From Massilia sp. UBA2604 (GTDB taxonomy: Bacteria; Pseudomonadota; Gammaproteobacteria; Burkholderiales; Burkholderiaceae_D), in assembly GCA_002339265.1 (NCBI GenBank), contig DDKG01000157.1, forward strand, positions 1 through 13,226: a stretch of 13,226 nt of DNA. The letters run 5' to 3'. Below, in pieces: positions 9,196 to 13,226 of the stretch. The notes below the pieces were generated by a model. It searched no databases. It was given only the letters and a program-made list of their open reading frames with translations, and had not been told where the DNA came from. The translations under genes were made by a program, and so were the position numbers. The stretch's first letter is position 1. Each line of letters begins with the position of its first letter.

Positions 9196-11040
9196 ATGGG
9201 CAGCGGCATTGCAGGAACAAGAATGATCTACCGGCCGGTGCGGGGCGGGCCGGCGCGCCTGTTCAACGGCGACGAACAAGCCGGTCACGACGTGCTCGCC
9301 GATCCGGCCGATCCCAAGCTCGACTACATCACGCGCCTCGCGGTGCAGGCCACCGGGGCCGATATCGGCGGCATCAGCCTGATGTTCCAGTCGCGCATCT
9401 GGCTGCCTTCGCGCATCGGCGTCCAGGACTGCTACCTGGCGCGCGCGGGGTCGTTCTGCACCAGCGCGGTGGAAGAGGGCAGCGGCTGGTTCGAAGTGGA
9501 GGATGCCAGCCGCGACCCGCGTTTCGCCGGCAATCCGCTGGTAAGCCAGGTCCCGCACTTTCGCCACTACGCCGCCGTGCCCCTGCAGGGCGACAGCGCG
9601 CACCTGTTGGGCACCCTGTGGGTCATGGGCCGCGCGCCGCGCCGGCTCGACGTGGCCCAGACCGCGCAACTGCGCCTGATGGCGCGCATCGTCGTCGACA
9701 TGCTCGAGCTGCGCTATTGCGACGCGGTCACCGGCATGTTCAACCGCGCCGTATTCCTGCAGCACCTGGAGCGGATACTGGCCGAACGGCCGGGAGCGAC
9801 GCTGTCGGTCGGCATGGTCGACCTGATCGGCTTCCGCCAGGTGAACGACCTGTTCCGGCGCGAGACGGGCGATCGCATCCTGCGTTTGATGGGCAAGCGC
9901 CTGGAAGACTGGGCCGACGGCGCCTTGCTCGGCCACCTCGGCGCCGACCAGTTCGCGTTCGCCCTGGTCTCCCCGCCGCACGACCATGAGGCCTGCATGC
10001 GGCGCCTGTGCGCGGCGATCGACCAGCCGTTCGAGGTCGAGCCGGGATGCATGCACACGCTCAATGCGCGTATCGGCATCCGGCGCCAGGCCTTGCCGTG
10101 CGAAGAGAGCGCTGACGGCCTGCTCGACGCGGCCGACATCGCGGCGTCCTCGATCCGCCAGCCGCAGGGCGCCAGCGCGGTGCACGAATACGACGCGGCG
10201 CTGATGGCGCGCGCGCGCCTGCGCTACGAGCTGCGCGAAGCGATCCGCGGCGCGCCGCGTTTCGGCCGCCTGGAAGTGCATTATCAGCCCCAGGTGGACG
10301 TCGCGCACGGCCGCCTGATCGGGCTCGAGGCGCTGGTGCGCTGGCGTCATCCGGTCTACGGTCTGGTGGGGCCGGGGATGTTCGTGCCGCAGGCCGAGAC
10401 GTCCGGCCGCATCTTCGAGCTCGACATGCATGTGCTGGAACTGGTCTGCCGCGACCTGATGGCCTGGCGCGCGCGTGGCCTGCACGTGCCGCCGGTGGCG
10501 CTGAATTTCTCGCGCGCCTCGCTGATGCACGTGCAGGTCTTCGCGCACCTGGCCCAGGTGCTGGAGGCCACCGGCGTGCCGGGGGAGCTGCTCGAATTCG
10601 AAGTGACCGAAAGCCAGCTGCTCGACTCGCCGACCCTGCTGCACCAGCGCATCTCGGCGCTGCGCGCGCTCGGGGTGCGGGTGGCGGTCGACGACTTCGG
10701 CACCGGCTACTCGAACCTCGACGCGCTCACCAGCTTCCCCTTCGACCGGCTCAAGGCCGACCGCCGCTTCGTGCACGGCGTGGCGAGCGACGAGCGCACC
10801 GCCGGCGTGTTCGCCCTGATCCAGGGCATCGCCGCCGTGTTCGAGGCCGAGCTGCTGTGCGAGGGACTGGAAGACGAAGCCGACCTGTCGTGGCTGGCCG
10901 AGCGCGGGGTGCACTGCGTGCAGGGCTGGTACTTCAGCCGCGCGCAACCGGTCCAGGCGATCGAGCGCGTGCTGAGGCGCTTCCAGGAGGCGCGGGACGC
11001 GCCGCTGTCGGTGCCGGAGATGCGCGCGCTGCTGGCTTGA
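9196..11040 (+). CDS. GAF-GGDEF-EAL protein, probable c-di-GMP phosphodiesterase with degenerate GGDEF
   Basis: Signalling protein of 614 residues without signal peptide or membrane segment, so cytosolic. Domains: GAF (about 42-171), GGDEF (about 174-305), EAL (about 315-580). The GGDEF signature reads GADQF (249-253) and no RxxD inhibitory site precedes it, so cyclase activity is unlikely; it may serve as a GTP sensor. The EAL domain keeps all expected metal and catalytic positions: Glu378 (EAL), Asn437, Glu469 and Glu472 (EVTE), Asp499-Asp500 (DDFGTGYSNL), Lys520, Glu556 and Gln576. Hydrolysis of c-di-GMP to pGpG is therefore expected. The GAF domain probably senses a small ligand. The frame is open from ATG 9130 (636 residues), but 9196 is chosen for its ribosome site. 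It lies after the amylase terminator and has no evident metabolic link to the sugar genes. Confidence 0.9.
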   Translation: MGSGIAGTRMIYRPVRGGPARLFNGDEQAGHDVLADPADPKLDYITRLAVQATGADIGGISLMFQSRIWLPSRIGVQDCYLARAGSFCTSAVEEGSGWFEVEDASRDPRFAGNPLVSQVPHFRHYAAVPLQGDSAHLLGTLWVMGRAPRRLDVAQTAQLRLMARIVVDMLELRYCDAVTGMFNRAVFLQHLERILAERPGATLSVGMVDLIGFRQVNDLFRRETGDRILRLMGKRLEDWADGALLGHLGADQFAFALVSPPHDHEACMRRLCAAIDQPFEVEPGCMHTLNARIGIRRQALPCEESADGLLDAADIAASSIRQPQGASAVHEYDAALMARARLRYELREAIRGAPRFGRLEVHYQPQVDVAHGRLIGLEALVRWRHPVYGLVGPGMFVPQAETSGRIFELDMHVLELVCRDLMAWRARGLHVPPVALNFSRASLMHVQVFAHLAQVLEATGVPGELLEFEVTESQLLDSPTLLHQRISALRALGVRVAVDDFGTGYSNLDALTSFPFDRLKADRRFVHGVASDERTAGVFALIQGIAAVFEAELLCEGLEDEADLSWLAERGVHCVQGWYFSRAQPVQAIERVLRRFQEARDAPLSVPEMRALLA

Positions 11041-11107
11041 TGTTGGCTATCGGATCGCTGGCGATTCGGGTTAGACTGGAAGTTCCGTCAACTTTGCATA
11101 GATTGCC

Positions 11108-12133
11108 ATGCCAGTCTTTACACGCATTGCCCGCGCTGTCGCGGGAATGAGTCTCGCCCTCGCGCTGCTGCCGGTCCAGGCCTTTGCGCAGTCCACGTCC
11201 GAACCGGTCTACGGCCCCGAGCTGGAAGAATTCAAGTACCCAGAACCGACGCAGCAATACCGCTTCAAATCCCAGGGCGTCGACCTGCAGATGACCTATA
11301 TGGACGTCAAGCCGGCTAAGCCGAACGGCCGCACCGTGGTGCTCATGCACGGCAAGAACTTCTGCGGCGCGACCTGGGACGGCACCACCAAGGCGCTGAC
11401 CCAGGCCGGCTACCGCGTCGTGGTGCCGGATCAAATCGGCTTCTGCAAGTCGACCAAGCCGCAGCACTACCAGTACAGCTTCCAGCAACTGGCCGACAAT
11501 ACCCGCAAGCTGCTCGATTCGATCGGCGTGAAGAAGGCGATCGTCATCGGCCATTCGACCGGCGGCATGCTGGCCACGCGCTATGCGCTGATGTATCCCG
11601 AGCTGACCGACCAGCTGGTAATGATCAACCCGATCGGCCTGGAAGACTGGAAGAACCTCGGCGTGCCGTCGCTGGGCGTGGACAAATGGTATGAGCGCGA
11701 GCTGAAAACCTCGGCCGAGCGCCTGCGCGAGTACTCGCGCACCACCTATTACAACGGCCAGTGGAAGCCGGAGTACGAGGTGTGGGTGCAGATGCTGGCC
11801 GGTATGTATCGCGGCAAGGGCAAGGAAATCGTGGCCTGGAATTCGGCGCTGATCTACGACATGATCTATACGCAGCCGGTGATCTACGAGTTCCCGCTCA
11901 TCAAGGTGCCGACCTTCCTGCTGATGGGACTGAAGGACACGACGGCGATCGGCAAGGACGCGGCGCCGGCCGAGATCCGGCCGAAGCTCGGCAACTACAC
12001 GGTGCTGGCGCAGACCACGAAGAAGGCGATTCCCGGCTCGAAACTGGTGACCTTCCCGGACATGGGCCACGCGCCGCAGATGCAGGATCCGGTGCAGTTC
12101 CACAAGGCGCTGGTGGAAGGACTGGTGCGCTGA
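11108..12133 (+). CDS. Exported alpha/beta hydrolase
   Basis: Serine hydrolase of the alpha/beta fold, 341 residues. A signal peptide is visible (MPVFTRIARAVAGMSLALALLPVQAFAQ, likely cut after AFAQ at 28), placing it in the periplasm or outside the cell. The oxyanion turn is HGKN (81-84), the nucleophile elbow GHSTGG has Ser150, and the triad is completed by probable Asp277 (GLKDTT) and His321 (MGHAPQ). A helical cap lies at about 185-260. The mature protein has only two cysteines, Cys86 and Cys113, both in loops beside the active site and able to form a disulfide. Substrate unknown: esterase, lactonase or peptidase are all possible. ATG 11108 is preferred over the ATG at 11147 because it keeps the basic n-region of the signal peptide, although no good ribosome site is seen. 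It begins 67 bp after the EAL gene, so readthrough is possible. Confidence 0.86.
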   Translation: MPVFTRIARAVAGMSLALALLPVQAFAQSTSEPVYGPELEEFKYPEPTQQYRFKSQGVDLQMTYMDVKPAKPNGRTVVLMHGKNFCGATWDGTTKALTQAGYRVVVPDQIGFCKSTKPQHYQYSFQQLADNTRKLLDSIGVKKAIVIGHSTGGMLATRYALMYPELTDQLVMINPIGLEDWKNLGVPSLGVDKWYERELKTSAERLREYSRTTYYNGQWKPEYEVWVQMLAGMYRGKGKEIVAWNSALIYDMIYTQPVIYEFPLIKVPTFLLMGLKDTTAIGKDAAPAEIRPKLGNYTVLAQTTKKAIPGSKLVTFPDMGHAPQMQDPVQFHKALVEGLVR

Positions 12134-12176
12134 TCGAGGTATAACGCGCATTTGCGGCTGCGTTGCGTTAACTTGC

Positions 12177-12201
12177 GTACCCGCCTCCGCGGGTACGACG
12201 T
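12177..12201 (-). repeat. Palindromic intergenic repeat, inverted copy
   Basis: Inverted copy of the repeat found at 12248 and 12300. Its core GTACCCGC-CTCC-GCGGGTAC is itself an 8-bp-arm hairpin, and the 25 bp match the reverse complement of the other copies with one change in the loop. Together with the copy at 12248-12272 it can fold into a larger stem with a loop of about 46 nt, a REP-doublet (REPIN-like) arrangement. It lies 43 bp after the hydrolase stop and could also act in 3'-end protection or termination, though no T-run follows. Confidence 0.85.
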
Positions 12202-12247
12202 GCGTGAGTTGCGGGCGGTAACGACGGCTGTGGCCTGCAGCTTCAGT

Positions 12248-12279
12248 ACGTCGTACCCGCGAAGGCGGGTACCCCATTT
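12248..12279 (+). repeat. Palindromic intergenic repeat, direct copy 1
   Basis: Core GTACCCGCGAAGGCGGGTAC (8-bp arms, GAAG loop) preceded by ACGTC and followed by CCCATTT. The 32 bp are identical to the copy at 12300. It resembles the widely scattered CCCGCGAAGGCGGG-type REP and neisserial dRS3-like repeats of proteobacteria. Family membership is inferred from the motif. Confidence 0.88.
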
Positions 12280-12299
12280 TAATGGCCCCTTACTTATGC

Positions 12300-12331
12300 A
12301 CGTCGTACCCGCGAAGGCGGGTACCCCATTT
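12300..12331 (+). repeat. Palindromic intergenic repeat, direct copy 2
   Basis: Exact 32-bp duplicate of 12248-12279, separated from it by 20 bp. It ends 76 bp before the glucokinase start. The stretch between it and that gene shows no good promoter or other structure. Confidence 0.88.
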
Positions 12332-12407
12332 CGCCTGCACGCCCGCACCCTCCGCAAGGCCCTCGAGCCCCATTCTCTTGTAATTCGTTCAATGGTATCC
12401 TTACACG

Positions 12408-13226
12408 ATGACCGTTGATCCAGACACCAAACTGAAACCCGCGCGCGCCGCTTTCGCCGACGGTCCGCGCCTGCTGGCCGACATCGGCGCCACCCATGCG
12501 CGCTTCGGTCTCGAGACCGCGCCCGGCGTCCTCTCCCAGGTTACCGTGCTGCGCTGCGACGACTACGACGGCATCGTCCCGCTGCTGCACGCCTACCTGG
12601 CCGATCATCCGAACCAGCGCATCAGCCACGCGGCCTTCGCGCTGGCCAATCCGATCAGCGGCGATTTGATCCGCATGACCAACCGCGACTGGCAGTTCTC
12701 GACCGACGAGGTGCGCCGCGCGCTGGGCCTGTCGACGCTCCTGATCGTCAACGACTTCACCGCGCTGGCGATGGCGCTGCCCGGCTTCCAGCCGAAGGAC
12801 CTGCTGCAGGTCGGCGGCGGCGAAGCGCAGACGCATGCGGTGTCGGGCGTGCTCGGTCCCGGCACGGGCCTGGGCGTGTCGGGCGTGATCCCGACCATCG
12901 ACGGCTTCGTGACCCTGGGCAGCGAGGGCGGCCACGTCAACTTCGCGCCCAGCGACGAGCGCGAGTTCGCAATCCTGCAATACGCCTGGCGCGAATGGAA
13001 GCACGTCTCGAACGAGCGCCTGATCTCGGGCCCCGGCATCGAACTGATCTACCGCGCGCTGGCGCAGCGCAACGGTGTAGAGGCGCCGCCGCGCAGCACC
13101 GCCGACATCATGAGCGGCGCGCTGGATTCCGGCGACGCCCTGTGCCTGGAGGTGCTGGAAACCTTCGCCGGCATGCTGGGCAGCGCCGCCGCCAACCTGG
13201 CGGTAACGCTGGGCGCCTTCGGCGGC
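12408..13226 (+). CDS. glk: Glucokinase (3' truncated by window edge)
   Basis: Cytoplasmic ATP:glucose 6-phosphotransferase of the bacterial Glk family (not a CXC-motif ROK protein), feeding glucose from maltodextrin breakdown into glycolysis or the Entner-Doudoroff route. The 273 visible codons stay open to the last base. Motifs: N-terminal phosphate loop LADIGATHARF (23-33; GGTNAR in most relatives), catalytic Asp115 in IVNDFTALA, glycine-rich GPGTGLGVSG (150-159), EGGHVNFAP (173-181) and NERLISGPG (202-210). E. coli Glk has 321 residues, so about 50-70 residues, or a fused downstream domain such as the HexR-like one of Burkholderia, lie beyond the edge. ATG 12408 is the only plausible start: an in-frame stop lies at 12381. 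No good ribosome site is seen (only GGTAT nearby). The palindromic repeats separate it from the hydrolase. Confidence 0.92.
   Translation, partial: MTVDPDTKLKPARAAFADGPRLLADIGATHARFGLETAPGVLSQVTVLRCDDYDGIVPLLHAYLADHPNQRISHAAFALANPISGDLIRMTNRDWQFSTDEVRRALGLSTLLIVNDFTALAMALPGFQPKDLLQVGGGEAQTHAVSGVLGPGTGLGVSGVIPTIDGFVTLGSEGGHVNFAPSDEREFAILQYAWREWKHVSNERLISGPGIELIYRALAQRNGVEAPPRSTADIMSGALDSGDALCLEVLETFAGMLGSAAANLAVTLGAFGG

Noticed and set aside
9121..10947. Long minus-strand frame opposite the GAF-GGDEF-EAL gene (608 codons)
   Set aside because: Antisense shadow with no recognisable domain; the sense frame has complete domain motifs.
11071..11103. Promoter directly before the hydrolase gene (TTAGAC with a downstream TGCATA)
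   Set aside because: The -10 match is poor at any acceptable spacing, and the start would leave almost no leader. Evidence is too weak to list.
12177..12331. Possible CRISPR array
   Set aside because: Only three copies, one inverted, with unequal gaps (46 and 20 bp) and strong internal palindromes; no cas genes nearby.
10934..12357. Minus-strand frames through the hydrolase and the repeat cluster, with peptides such as NGVPAFAGTT and GTRLRGYDV
   Set aside because: These peptides come from translating the palindromic repeats, a known source of false hypothetical proteins, and the rest is opposite the hydrolase gene.

Overview
The window is GC-rich and densely coded, with every gene on the + strand. 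The protein types point to a betaproteobacterium, probably Oxalobacteraceae and Massilia-like. The clues are a TonB-dependent receptor of the Xanthomonas/Caulobacter oligosaccharide type, an SLC45/GPH-type sugar transporter, a eukaryote-like phosphoglucomutase and a proteobacterial Glk. This placement is inference from protein character, not from a search.

Layout: (1) 1-1872 is the C-terminal beta-barrel part of a TonB-dependent receptor, cut at the left edge and closed by a clear intrinsic terminator. (2) 2086-3912 is a CsdA/DeaD-type DEAD-box RNA helicase with its own C-terminal RNA-binding domain. (3) 3913-4195 is a regulatory gap with two strong inverted repeats and a near-consensus sigma70 promoter facing the transporter. 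(4) 4196-9010 holds three genes in a row: an inner-membrane disaccharide symporter, an alpha-phosphoglucomutase and an exported GH13 alpha-amylase resembling MalS. A bulged hairpin plus T-run follows. (5) 9196-11040 is a GAF-GGDEF-EAL protein with a degenerate GGDEF and an intact EAL site, so probably a c-di-GMP phosphodiesterase. (6) 11108-12133 is an exported alpha/beta hydrolase. (7) 12134-12407 is an intergenic cluster of three copies of a short palindromic repeat, one inverted. (8) 12408-13226 is the first 273 codons of glucokinase, running off the right edge.

The receptor, transporter, amylase, phosphoglucomutase and glucokinase read as a maltose/maltodextrin (starch breakdown) locus. 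Sugar would cross the outer membrane through the receptor, be trimmed in the periplasm by the amylase, enter by the symporter, and reach glucose-6-phosphate through Glk or through glucose-1-phosphate and Pgm. No cytoplasmic alpha-glucosidase, maltodextrin phosphorylase or dedicated regulator is present in the window; they may lie outside it. The helicase, the c-di-GMP protein and the hydrolase are not obvious members of the pathway.

No new multi-gene system is visible. The most useful leads are the perfect palindrome abutting the transporter promoter, the degenerate GGDEF/intact EAL architecture, the lone cysteine pairs of the two exported enzymes, and the palindromic repeat cluster before glk.
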